Source of the DNA: Plenodomus lindquistii
Lineage: Eukaryota > Ascomycota > Dothideomycetes > Pleosporales > Leptosphaeriaceae
Direction of reading: 5' to 3'
DNA length: 64,000 bases
Assembly: GCA_025504975.1 (NCBI GenBank)
Contig: JANUWI010000001.1
Coordinates: forward strand, 992,001 to 1,056,000
The position numbers and the translations under genes were made by a program. The stretch's first letter is position 1; each line of letters opens with the position of its first letter. A model generated the notes under the pieces. It saw nothing but the letters and a program-made list of their open reading frames with translations, was not told the origin of the DNA and did no database searches. Positions 12,107 through 21,936 of the stretch are shown here, in pieces.

Positions 12107-13775
12107 TCAGTACACGTAGATGAAGTCCTCGTTCTTAATGTCCGTAACATCATCAAACGCCTTGTCACCGACACCGCTCGCTTGTGCGATTTCCACCTCA
12201 TCAGCATTCGCCTCTTGCATACCACTCATACTGGTGTCTACCACATTCACTGCTTTTCCCATGCTTTCACGAGTGGCAGCATGCTTGCGATTCAACAGCT
12301 TGATCCAAAACACCGCCAGGACAACAAGTACGGCAATTGCAATGAAAAGAGCAAGGCAGGCGCGCAACCCACGATGGTAGTTTGGCCTTTCCGAAGGCTT
12401 GAAGAGATGGGGACCGATAATGTTGCCTGCGCTTGCACCAACAAACAGGATACTGGTCGTCACTTTCCGCTTGGTATCGCCTCCAGTATTTTGGCCAGAC
12501 CACGAGTAGATCAGCGGCGAGATGCCGGGATAGAACGATGTCATGTAATAACCAAAGAGCAACACGCCGCGATTCTCTCGGCCTCGACCGACTACCATGA
12601 GGATGATGACGCCAACGATGGGTGGGATGCAAAGCAAAATGAGGACGGGAGACTTCTTTTTGAGCCAGGTGGCAAGCCATGCACCACCGATAGTCGCAAC
12701 GATCTGCACCGCGCCAAAGGGCATGTTGAAGAGAATGGTTGCGAATTTACCGAAGCCAAAGCCTTCGATAATTAATGGGCCAAACGTTGTGATACCGCCG
12801 CTCGGAATGCTAACAGCGGTCAACATTGAGAACCATAGCCAAGTCTTTGGGTCCAAGAAGGCTTCCTTGACGTGGTCCCACTTCCAGACTCGTGACGCGA
12901 CTCCCATCTGGTTCATTCTCAAGCGCTCCACAGCAATCAATTTGTCGTGGTCGTTGAGAAACTTGGCTTCCATTGGCGAATCTGGCATGAAGACCCATAC
13001 GAATCCGGATACGATCACGGTGAGGAGGCCGCAGAAGAGGAAGATGATTTGGTAGGAATGTAAACGGTCCGACTGAATGTGACCGAGGCCATACGAGAGG
13101 AGACTACCGAGTATGTTGACGTCTCAGCATGGCGTACCAGGCTGCATTGCGGTTGGTTTGTTCCTGGCAGCGGTACCACATTTGAACAACGGCAATAAAG
13201 GCAGGCGCTGTTTGTAAGTCAGCATTATGCAGGCCGAGGAAGAAGTGAGACTTGCCAACGGCTGCCTCAAAGGCACCCAAAAGAAATCGGGTGGCCATCA
13301 AGCCCGCAAAGTTCTTCGCACCCGCCATGCCACACAAGATGCAGCCCCAGGTGAATACCATTACACCCATGAACTTTCCTATTCGCAGCTTGACCAACAG
13401 TACGGCAACAATGGGCTGCATGACGAGCTGTGCAATGTAGACGATACTTCCGAGCCACGAGTACTGTTGCGAGTTTGGGTCCAGGTTTGCATCTTCAATG
13501 AGGCCAAAGACTGATGCGTAGGAAAGAGTTGTCTTGTCAAGGCTCTGCTGAAAGTACACCGAGAGTAGGATAGGCAAGATCACCAGGTCGATTTTGCGCA
13601 AAACTCGTTTGTTCTCAGCTGCAGTCACAACGATACGCTCGTGTGACGCAAGTAGTTCAGCCGCTTTGTCTTTTCCGTGTGCTATCTGGACGGGCTTGTC
13701 AATGGACTCGAAGGTTTCAACGTTGGCTTTGTGAATATCCACCGTAGGGGAGGTGTTCATGTCTTCTTTGGCCAT
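12107..13775 (-). pseudogene. Dal5/allantoate permease-type MFS transporter, apparently frameshifted
   Basis: The N-terminal part (13775-13256, then from 13207) and the C-terminal part (from 13120 to 12107) are both clearly Dal5-family major facilitator. Motifs are SVYFQQSLDKTTLSYASVFG near the start, NRNAAWYAML in the middle, FMPDSPMEAKF, and the C-terminal TDIKNEDFIYVY. The first junction is an intron at 13255-13208 with a GC donor (GCAAGT). After the codons for AWYAML at 13130-13125 the frame must shift by four bases (13124-13121) to continue into the conserved NILGSLLSYGLGHIQ. In the downstream frame those bases create TGA. In the upstream frame translation stops near 13104. No intron of suitable phase is visible. 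It is therefore a frameshifted gene or a local sequence error. The intact protein would be a plasma-membrane anion or small-solute symporter. Confidence 0.75.
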
Positions 13776-14026
13776 TGCAAATAACAAGGAGATGAATCTG
13801 GGGTTATCTGGGGCGATGGGTCTCTGGTGGAGTCTACTGTGGGCTTATACGTGCAGCCTTCCCCATGGGGGAGGCAGATCCTGCCTAGCGTAGGCCGAAG
13901 TTACCGACACCGAACTTCTTCGACCTATTAGAACATGGGTCATGTTGCTATAAGAAATACAAGAGTTCCTCGGTGACGCAAGGCAAGTTGTACATTCTCA
14001 GGTCTTGAAAGTTTAACTAGTATATC
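13776..14026. promoter_or_regulatory. Divergent permease/GH31 promoter
   Basis: This 251-bp gap separates two divergent start codons. It carries CCGAAGTTACCGA at 13895-13907, identical to the sequence at the regulator's start, plus a third CCG at 13910-13912. A TATA-like TATAAG lies at 13949-13954, about 73 bp before the GH31 ATG. The CCG cluster sits almost midway between the two starts, as expected for a bidirectional activator site. That it binds the neighbouring Zn2Cys6 protein is inference. Confidence 0.5.
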
Positions 14027-16594
14027 ATGCCACAGCTCGAGCAAGTTCCTCACGGCTATGTGGCTGAGCCCGCCACGTCAAGTTCAGAACCGGCAGTGTA
14101 TCTGACGTCTCAGTCAGGAGATTTCAACTTCTCTTTTGAAGCACTGCGACCTGGATTATTCCGAACCACTTTCACCTCACCTCAGCATGTACTTCCACCC
14201 CATCGTGCGGTTCAGGTTCCTAGCCGAGACCTGAGCAACGTACAAGTCACCTCGCACACCTCAGCGGAGTTATCAAAAGCATTCACGGTAGCGCAAGTCA
14301 CCGCGAGTGTTGACTGGGCAAGTGGTCTACCCTTGATCTCCCTGAACCTCCTGGACCAAAGTATTCCCATTCATTCGGACTTACCGAATCGATCGTATGC
14401 AGCCGACGGGCCTGGTATAGCTCACTACACAAAGTACAATCATGGGACTCTACATCTTGGTCTCGGAGAAAAACCGGCGCCCATGGACCTTTCGAACCGC
14501 CACTTTGTCCTCTCAGCCACAGACTCTTTTGGCTACGATGTTCACCGTACCGATCCAATGTACAAACACATTCCCCTTTTGATCAATGCGACACCACAAG
14601 GATGTGTTGGCATCTTCTCCACCTCCCACGCTCGAGGCTTTTACTCTGTAGGCTCCGAAATGGACGGCATGTGGGGCCGTTTCAAGGTATACCGACAAGA
14701 CTACGGCGGACTCGAAGAATATCTCATCGTAGGCAAGACACTCCAAGAAGTCATCCGCATATATGCCGATCTTGTGGGCTACCCCATGTTGGTACCACGA
14801 TGGGCATTTGGATACCTTGCCGGAGGTATGAAGTACTCCATGCTCGACGAGCCACGTGCTAGCGATGCTTTGATGGAATTTGCTGGCAAGCTCAAGAAAC
14901 ATGACATCCCCTGTAGCGGCTTCCAGATGTCATCCGGGTACACAGTCGCGGAAACGGAGCCCAAGACTCGCAATGTGTTCACATGGAACAAACATCGCTT
15001 CCCGGATCCCAAAGGATTCATCAACGCCTTTCACAGGGAGGGCATCCGCCTGATCGCCAATGTCAAGCCATACGTGCTTGGAAACCATCCAGAATACGAG
15101 AAGTTGAAAGCCGCAGGAGCTTTCTTTACTGATTCGCTGACATTAGCTCCGGCTGAGGCGAGGTTGTGGAGCGCTGGAGGTGGTGAAAGCGGTGTTGGCG
15201 GACACATTGACTTCACTTCCGCCGCAGGGTACAAGTGGTGGTACGAGGGAGTTCAGGAACTCAAGCGCCTCGGTATTGACTGCATTTGGAACGACAACAA
15301 CGAATACACTATTCCTCACGACGGCTGGCAGTGCGAGCTGACTGAGCCATCTGTCATTCAGGACAAGAAGTGTGACTACAGCAAGACTGTCGGCTTCTGG
15401 GGACGTGCGCTCCATACCGAGTTGATGGGAAAGAGCTCCCACGATGCTTCACTTAACATTGAGCCTGACCAACGGCCTTTTATTCTGACGCGAAGCGCAA
15501 CGGCAGGCACATTGCGATACTGTGCTAGCTCATGGTCGGGCGACAACGTAACAAGTTGGGATGGGATGAAAGGCGCGAATGCATTGTCACTCACCGCCGG
15601 CATGTGTCTCATGCAATGCTATGGCCACGATATTGGAGGCTTCGAAGGCCCACAGCCGTCACCCGAATTACTGGTGCGCTGGTGTCAGCAAGGTATCTAC
15701 TCACCTCGGTTCGCCATCAATTGCTTCAAGACATCTCCAGACAACAATAGCGTGGGCGACGTCATTGAGCCGTGGATGTACGAAGAGACCACACCATTGA
15801 TTCGGGACATTATCAAACGCCGCTACGAGCTCCTTCCGTACCTCTACTCGCTTTCGCTTGAATCTCATCAGACTGCAACTCCACCACAGCGATGGACGGG
15901 GTGGGGCTATGAGTCTGATCCTGAGGTGTGGAGTAACAAGACGCTGACCGATGGCGAGACGCAGTACTGGCTCGGTGATGCAATGCTAGTTGGCGGGGTA
16001 TTTGAACCTGGAGCAGAGAGCGCTAGAATGTATCTTCCGAAGGGATCCCACGATACGGGCCTCGAGTTTCTCGATCTCAACAACAGACCACAGGCATACT
16101 ATACCTCTGGCCAGTGGATTGAAGTCGCAGCGAAGTGGATGGATAGCATACCAGTACTCGCAAAAGTCGGCAGTGCGATTCCAGTCGGCCGGTCAGAGCA
16201 GGTGTTGTCTGCAGGAGAAAGGTCCAATCCAGCGAACCTTCCCCTAGACGACTACCGCGGTGTCGAGATCTTCCCACCAAAAGGCTCATCTAATGGCAAG
16301 ATATTCGTCAACAAATGGTACGAGGACGATGGCGTCTCACCGCCGCCTGCGCGCATATCTGTGTTTGAAGTGCATTACGAGACGACCGATGATTGTGTCC
16401 TCATCTCCTTCACAAAGACACTTCAGCCTCGGTTTGAGCCGGCATGGTCAGAACTCGAGGTCATATTACCATCTGGAGATGAGCGGAATGTCACATTTAA
16501 TGGCAAGGAAGCGATCAGGGGAGACAGGGATACAAAAGGACGTGTTCATTTCAAGACCAATGGGAAAATTGATAAGAACGCTCTTAAGGACTAG
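14027..16594 (+). CDS. Glycoside hydrolase family 31 (alpha-glucosidase/alpha-xylosidase type)
   Basis: A single exon of 855 residues. The GH31 catalytic nucleophile is Asp423 in the motif IWNDNNEY (usual form WNDMNEP). The acid/base candidate is Asp506 in SSWSGDN, followed by GHDIGGFEG. An N-terminal beta-sandwich domain precedes the barrel and a beta-rich C-terminal domain follows. No signal peptide is visible, so an intracellular enzyme acting on imported alpha-linked oligosaccharides or glycosides is likely. NNEY instead of MNEP puts it in a divergent subgroup, so substrate preference is unknown. Its divergent partner is the MFS permease, and the Zn2Cys6 gene lies beyond that, which suggests a small uptake-and-hydrolysis cluster. 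Confidence 0.9.
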   Translation: MPQLEQVPHGYVAEPATSSSEPAVYLTSQSGDFNFSFEALRPGLFRTTFTSPQHVLPPHRAVQVPSRDLSNVQVTSHTSAELSKAFTVAQVTASVDWASGLPLISLNLLDQSIPIHSDLPNRSYAADGPGIAHYTKYNHGTLHLGLGEKPAPMDLSNRHFVLSATDSFGYDVHRTDPMYKHIPLLINATPQGCVGIFSTSHARGFYSVGSEMDGMWGRFKVYRQDYGGLEEYLIVGKTLQEVIRIYADLVGYPMLVPRWAFGYLAGGMKYSMLDEPRASDALMEFAGKLKKHDIPCSGFQMSSGYTVAETEPKTRNVFTWNKHRFPDPKGFINAFHREGIRLIANVKPYVLGNHPEYEKLKAAGAFFTDSLTLAPAEARLWSAGGGESGVGGHIDFTSAAGYKWWYEGVQELKRLGIDCIWNDNNEYTIPHDGWQCELTEPSVIQDKKCDYSKTVGFWGRALHTELMGKSSHDASLNIEPDQRPFILTRSATAGTLRYCASSWSGDNVTSWDGMKGANALSLTAGMCLMQCYGHDIGGFEGPQPSPELLVRWCQQGIYSPRFAINCFKTSPDNNSVGDVIEPWMYEETTPLIRDIIKRRYELLPYLYSLSLESHQTATPPQRWTGWGYESDPEVWSNKTLTDGETQYWLGDAMLVGGVFEPGAESARMYLPKGSHDTGLEFLDLNNRPQAYYTSGQWIEVAAKWMDSIPVLAKVGSAIPVGRSEQVLSAGERSNPANLPLDDYRGVEIFPPKGSSNGKIFVNKWYEDDGVSPPPARISVFEVHYETTDDCVLISFTKTLQPRFEPAWSELEVILPSGDERNVTFNGKEAIRGDRDTKGRVHFKTNGKIDKNALKD

Positions 16595-17077
16595 GAGATT
16601 GAGCGATCGTGGAGACAGACGGTGCGAAAATCGATGAGCATGATTATATCATGTTGAGTTTTGTTGGTGACGAGGTGTAAAGGGGTGGGGTATGGTAGCG
16701 TATGCCATATCGTGGAGTATTACAGCGGGAGACTAGGGTAGGTGTGCTGCGTTGTGGTGTGGGGGAGAGGCGATGAGGTAGTGGGGGGTGTGCGTAGGTT
16801 CATGTTATAAGACCAGGGAATATGTCAGGGGTATACAAGATAGATTGGGCGGATGTAATCGTTGGCCTACAGTAGAAATTGTCCTCTGTAGTTGTAATTT
16901 TATCGTTATATAGGCAATATCGGTGTAATAGGTATCTCTTTCGCGCTGACAAAGGCTTGTATACGTGCACCTGCTTAAGCCTGTATAGCAGGTTAGAACT
17001 TTGTGTCTGTGCTAGAAATTCACCGGTGCGCCTAAAAGTAGATAATAACAAGCAAGAAAACCCCTACTAGCGCATGC
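16595..17077. other. 3' flank of the GH31 gene, no gene seen
   Basis: A GT-rich 3' flank followed by increasingly AT-rich sequence. Open frames of 60-85 codons occur on both strands without domain character. Confidence 0.5.
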
Positions 17078-17733
17078 TCTATATAACAATATAGGCCAAT
17101 TCCTTTACTATTATTTATAATATAGTTATTGTTATTATATACACCAAAATTGTATAGATTAAAGAATTTATTACTTAAAATAGTTCTACTAAAATAAAAC
17201 TTCTTTTTAGTAAGAAATTTTAGTAATAAAAAGTAATACTTTTTTCTCTACTTCTATACTTAAAATAAAAACCTTTGCTATTCTTCTATAATATACTTTC
17301 TAGTGTTTTTTTAATCTCTACTTTTAAGATTTTTAGAATTAATTTATAGAAAGGTACTATAAACTTTAGAAGTAAATTCTATATAGCTATTTTAAACCTA
17401 TTTTAGTAGCTATTAGTAGCTAGTAATACTTATAATTCTATAAAGTAGTTAAGCTATATAGTAAAGTAAGTAATATTAGTATACTAAAATATAGTATACT
17501 AAGTATACTAGTCTAATTAGAGTAGATTAATTAAGAATTAATTTACTTTTTACTCTATATTTCTATTACCTACTTTAAATAAACTTTAGAGTTAGAGGTA
17601 AACTTTAGAGTTAGAGTAAAAGTATATTAGAGTAGAATTAGAGATAAAAGTTAGAGGTAGAGTAAAAGTAGTAAATATATTTAAAAAGGATACTAGTAAA
17701 CTCTAATTTAATTTAATTAATTCTAAACTAATT
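17078..17733. repeat. AT-rich block, probable RIP-mutated repeat relic
   Basis: G+C is about one fifth in the lines I counted, against roughly half in the flanks, and TA dinucleotides dominate. There is no open frame. Short internal direct repeats occur, such as AAACTTTAGAGTTAGAG near 17580 and 17603. In filamentous ascomycetes such sharply bounded AT islands usually mark transposons mutated by repeat-induced point mutation. I cannot recognise the original element. Confidence 0.7.
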
Positions 17734-17742
17734 CCGTGAAAG

Positions 17743-17833
17743 GTGGCATGCACGGACGTAGAATCTGCATGCCACGTACCTAATATGGTTAGCGCATGCC
17801 ATGTCTTGGCGCACCAATGGTCAGATGGCATGC
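17743..17833. repeat. Two perfect hairpins at the edge of the AT block
   Basis: GTGGCATGCA at 17743-17752 pairs perfectly with TGCATGCCAC at 17766-17775 across a 13-base loop. GCATGCCAT at 17794-17802 pairs with ATGGCATGC at 17825-17833. The shared GGCATGC core suggests one repeated motif in both orientations, possibly the end of a decayed mobile element. Confidence 0.6.
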
Positions 17834-17936
17834 CTACACAACGGAGAGTGACCGTACACATGTGGCATCATTCCTTCGGGCCGACAGCGCTGAGTGCGGT
17901 CTGCACCCACCCTGCGCCTCCTACTGGTGAAACAGC

Positions 17937-18118
17937 TGTGCACAGCCTGAACCCGCATCGGATAATGGATTACATGCCTGCTACCTCTGTAGTAAGGCCG
18001 AGCCATTGGTGTACATACCAGTACTGCGCAATACAATGTCTGCTATTAGTACGCTCTTCCTCGGTATAATACGGGAGCTAGCAGGCATGTAATCTGATGT
18101 GTCCAGAGGCTGTACACA
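17937..18118. repeat. Inverted-repeat element, MITE-like
   Basis: A perfect 16-bp inverted repeat pairs 17968-17983 (GATTACATGCCTGCTA) with 18079-18094. An outer, nearly perfect 12-bp arm pairs 17937-17948 with 18107-18118 with one mismatch. The element is about 180 bp, non-coding, and sits beside the AT-rich block. This fits a miniature inverted-repeat element or a palindromic transposon relic. I could not define target-site duplications. Confidence 0.5.
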
Positions 18119-19255
18119 CATTCAAACACATGTCACAATGGTGTCGATATGACGAATTGCGCTGCAGCAACTATAATGAAGAGTACCCTATTCTTGCGTC
18201 GCGCTAAACAGGATCTTGCTACCCGCATCTTAACCATCATATCAACGGGGATTATGAATCCTTCGGGGCTCTGGGAGCAACGGCTGGCCAGAAACATTTG
18301 GACAAATCATCAGCGGCATATCTCGGAACCCGTAGCTTGCGGCAGCGGACTACAGGATATCGACACATCGAATTAGATATTTGTTCAAGTCTGACGAATA
18401 GCACATTCAACATTAATTGAGAAGATAATACGTTGAACTTTAACAGGCATTTAATCCGATACGTCTACACCTTGTAGAGTCTAGACCCTTTGCAGGGGAT
18501 CATCCTGTAACCCTAGTCAGGGTCACAGTACATATCTCTATCGACATCACTTAGCAGGACGAGAGACGGACAAACACCACTGCACACGTGTAAAATTGTA
18601 CGGCATAACTTCTCCCGGAGCTTGGCGCTCCACTATGTCCCCGTCAATTTGGAGAGATACCAGAGGCAATACTCCTACTGCCCGCGATTCATCAGCATTG
18701 ATATCTAGTTCTCGTTCCAGTATGTACTCACGTGCGATACTCTAGCCCGATACGACATGTTTTCGAACTTCAGGCAAAGCCAACGCTAGCGGAGATGTGC
18801 TGGGTTTACACAGTAGAGCAACATCTTTTCGTATGGCTCGAGAGTTTTGCGGGATACCGTGGGTAGGTATCTTCGCCCATGAATCGGTACCAGCGGGCGT
18901 CAGCGGCATCCCACCCGTCAATGACTTGCTCGATAATTGCGTGCAGAGATGCGGCTACTAATCGAGAAACCGGGATCGTTGGATCCGACGCTGGACTTGA
19001 CAGATGTGAATGCTGCTGTCGTCCCCCGCGCCGGCCGTCTAATAGTTTCCTTACATGGCAGCCCTGCATTGCAGATACGCCGTGGAATCAGTCGTGGCGT
19101 GACACCGGTGATATGGGACCGTGGGAAATTTCTGGACGCGACTTTGGGTTGAGGTAGACAGGTCGTTGCAACATAAAGGTCTACCTGTTCCGCACCAACA
19201 ACTTCACAGCCATCCCTACAGCGCAATCCCCGTTGCTACTCGCCAACTTTCCGCC
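18119..19255. other. Gene-poor stretch upstream of tyrosinase
   Basis: No supported gene. Frames of 75-102 codons overlap antisense to one another between 18806 and 19226. The final 200 bp or so would hold the tyrosinase promoter. Confidence 0.5.
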
Positions 19256-20512
19256 ATGAAGCTCAAAAATATCTTGGTTGGGGGTCTTGCTGGCTCTGCT
19301 AGTGCGACGAAATTTATGGAGGTTGATGCTCTGGCGGCAGAGGGCATGTTCAAGCTGGGTATGCACATTGCTGAGAACGGGTATCCCAGTCCCAAGACTT
19401 GCACAATGGAGAATGTCAGTGTTAGAAGAGAATGGTGCGTACCCCCACTGTTGCAAAGTCGTAAACTTATCAGCGAACAGGTCGACATTGTCAAAGCCCG
19501 AAAAACTGGAATACATCAATGCTGTCAATTGCCTAGCAAATAAACCCGCCAGAACTCCTTCATCAATTGCCGCAGGCGCGAAGAGCCGTTATGACGATTT
19601 GGTAGTAACCCATATTCAACAAAGTCTCAATATCCACGGTGCTGGCAACTTCTTGAGTTGGCATCGATACTTTACGTGGGCCTTTGAGCAAATGCTTCGC
19701 AACGAGTGTGGCTACAAAGGTTACCAGCCATACTACAACTGGGCTTGGTGGGCAGAGGATCCCAAGAGCTCGCCATTACTTGATGGAAGCGACACCAGCC
19801 TGTCGGGCGACGGCGAGTATATCCCCGGACGAAACTCTTCATGCTTGCCTACGGGATACCCTTGCTACATGAAGCTGGAGCCCGGTAGCGGAGGTGGATG
19901 TGTCACGTCTGGCCCCTTTAAAGATTGGAAGATCAATATGGGACCAGTGCAGAGTGTGTTGAAGATTCCCGGCGGCCTACCACCCAACCCACAGGCTGAC
20001 GGTCTTGGTTACAACCCTCGTTGTCTGCGTCGCGACATCAGTGTCCAGGCGGCAAACGCGACCACGGACGAGGCCGTCTCGGCGCTGATCAAAAATCACC
20101 ACGATATCGCAGAGTTTCAACGCGTGTACCAGGGCGAATTCCCAGAAGGAAGCATGGGCGTTCACGCTGGTGGCCACTACGGTATGTACCTCTACCTAGT
20201 CTGAGGTTTAGAGCTAACAAAAGGGCCTCAGTCGTCGGCGGCGATGCAGGTGGGGACTTCTATAATTCTCCTGCTGACCCTTATTTCTTCCCTCACCACG
20301 CCATGATTGATCGCGTATGGTGGACATGGCAAAATCTTGACCTCAAGAAGAGGCAAAATGCGGTTGCGGGAGGAACTACCCTTAGTGGCGAAGCAGCGAA
20401 TACAACGCTTCATGATCCCGTCACGCTTGGTGCCTACGTTGGCGTACCAAACATTACGATTGCGGATGCAATGAGCACCATGGCAGGACCGTTTTGCTAT
20501 ATTTACGCATAG
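19256..20512 (+). CDS. Secreted tyrosinase (type 3 copper oxidase)
   Basis: Three exons, 19256-19434, 19481-20181 and 20232-20512, give 386 residues. The introns are 46 and 50 bp. A signal peptide covers residues about 1-17 (MKLKNILVGGLAGSASA). Copper A ligands are His104, His112 and His121 (LSWHRYFTWAFE). Copper B ligands are His288 and His292 (HAGGH) and one of His315/316 (FPHHAMIDRVWW). The third exon restores VVGGDAGGDFYNSP, typical of the family. The enzyme oxidises mono- or diphenols to quinones outside the cell, feeding pigment formation or phenol detoxification. It is short, without the long C-terminal lid domain of classical fungal tyrosinases. It ends 25 bp from the convergent Asp-box gene. 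Confidence 0.9.
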
Positions 20513-20537
20513 ATAGCATTCAGTAACCTGTTCCTCT

Positions 20538-21608
20538 TCACAAGTCGAGTCTAGCTACCCTTCCACGTGAGCCAGAAGCCCAGCAAACGTCCCTGGTCAC
20601 GCATTCGACAGCGTCAAACGTGCCATTGCCGATTGTGCGCCAGGTCCTTCCAGCATCGGTCGTAATATCAGACCCAGACGTGCCGACTGCAATGGCAGTG
20701 TGCTTCCTCCCAAGAACCCACGATGCTCCTGACCGATAACCTCCTGGAAAGCTTTTAGCCTTTTGCCACGAAACGCCACCATCTGTGGACCAAGACGCAA
20801 CATCTACATTTGCCGCTGGCTTCTCAAAGTCTCCACCAAGCGCAATGCCATTCCTCTCGTCGCGAAACCGGACTGAGAACACACCCGCAGCAGGACCTCC
20901 AACGATTAAACTGTTTGCCACTTGCCATCCCTTTTCGAGATTGCTGCTGCGAAAGATGCGAGCTGGGTCCACACCACCAGCAGCGACATACCAGCGGCCC
21001 GCCGCAGCCTCGACGCAAGTACCAGATGCTGCAAAACCCGCCTCACCCTCCAACGCATCTGGCATATTGCGCGACGACAAAACATCCCAAGACTTTCCTC
21101 CATCCCACGTTTCCAGCAGTCTAAACTTGCCATCGACAGGATCGCTCATTGCCACTCCGTGATTGGGTCTCCTCTTTTCAAAAGCCATACAGTCGTAAAA
21201 CGCCGTCGGTTCTGCATTTACAAACGTGCGATCCCAGGTCCTGCCGCCATTTTCAGTGCGATAAATTCTTGAGGCGTTGCCCTCGCCAATCGACAGCACA
21301 ACGGCCGTCTTTGCGGACCAGGCTTGGATATCGCGGAACTGGAAGGATGAGGCGTTTTCAGAAGGGAAGCTGGGTGAGACGTTGGTCCAGGATGAGCCTC
21401 CGTCTGTGGTTCGCAAGACTGTGCCTGTTGTTCCTGATACCCATACAACGCGGTTGGAGACGGGGGATAGGCCGCGGAATTGTTGTGTGCTGTTGGTGGG
21501 TGTTAGGGTCCAAGATAATGTGTGACTGGGGCTTGTATGGGCGATTGAATGGGTTGCGATTGACAGCCACAGCGTCGTGAGATGGGCAATTGATTGTCCT
21601 AGCATCAT
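20538..21608 (-). CDS. Secreted Asp-box (BNR) beta-propeller protein
   Basis: A single exon of 356 residues with a hydrophobic N-terminus that looks like a signal peptide. Five Asp-box motifs of the form S/T-x-D/N-x-G-x-T/S-W are visible: TTDGGSSW (about 67), TENGGRTW (118), TWDGGKSW (167), STDGGVSW (about 275) and TTDAGRTW (about 320). They mark blade ends of a beta-propeller related to sialidase-like and Ycf48/HCF136-like proteins. The catalytic residues of true sialidases are not evident. Fungal members are often labelled oxidoreductase or photosystem-stability-like without proof of function, so I give structure only. Confidence 0.75.
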   Translation of the reverse strand: MMLGQSIAHLTTLWLSIATHSIAHTSPSHTLSWTLTPTNSTQQFRGLSPVSNRVVWVSGTTGTVLRTTDGGSSWTNVSPSFPSENASSFQFRDIQAWSAKTAVVLSIGEGNASRIYRTENGGRTWDRTFVNAEPTAFYDCMAFEKRRPNHGVAMSDPVDGKFRLLETWDGGKSWDVLSSRNMPDALEGEAGFAASGTCVEAAAGRWYVAAGGVDPARIFRSSNLEKGWQVANSLIVGGPAAGVFSVRFRDERNGIALGGDFEKPAANVDVASWSTDGGVSWQKAKSFPGGYRSGASWVLGRKHTAIAVGTSGSDITTDAGRTWRTIGNGTFDAVECVTRDVCWASGSRGRVARLDL

Positions 21609-21936
21609 GGTGTGCAGTCGTTATCTGGTGCTGAGAGGGAAAATTGTCAAGTCGCACGAGGACACAACAGATTCAGGTCAGATAGATGGAGATCGTCAGG
21701 TACCCCGCTAGGAGTTGGTGTTTAGCCTCTTCAGGCAGGAGAGTTAATCTATCTCGATAAGGCAGGTATTGATCCAGATGGGAGCGAAATTCAGATTGCG
21801 GGAAACGTTGAAGAATCCAGGTGGTGGAATTGATCATGACACGCTACGACTTGGGGACCGTCATGAGAGCTCACCAGTTACGACCAAAGCTACATCTTCA
21901 TTGCTGTCGTGCCGCCAACCCCCTGTCTGCGCCAAT
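21609..21936. other. Intergenic, no gene seen
   Basis: A 328-bp gap between the 5' end of the Asp-box gene and the 3' end of the second monooxygenase gene. No domain-bearing frame is present. Confidence 0.5.

Noticed and set aside
13073..13120. A 48-bp intron that might explain the permease frame break
   Set aside because: It has GT and AG ends but its length is a multiple of three, so the wrong frame continues, and it would remove conserved membrane sequence.
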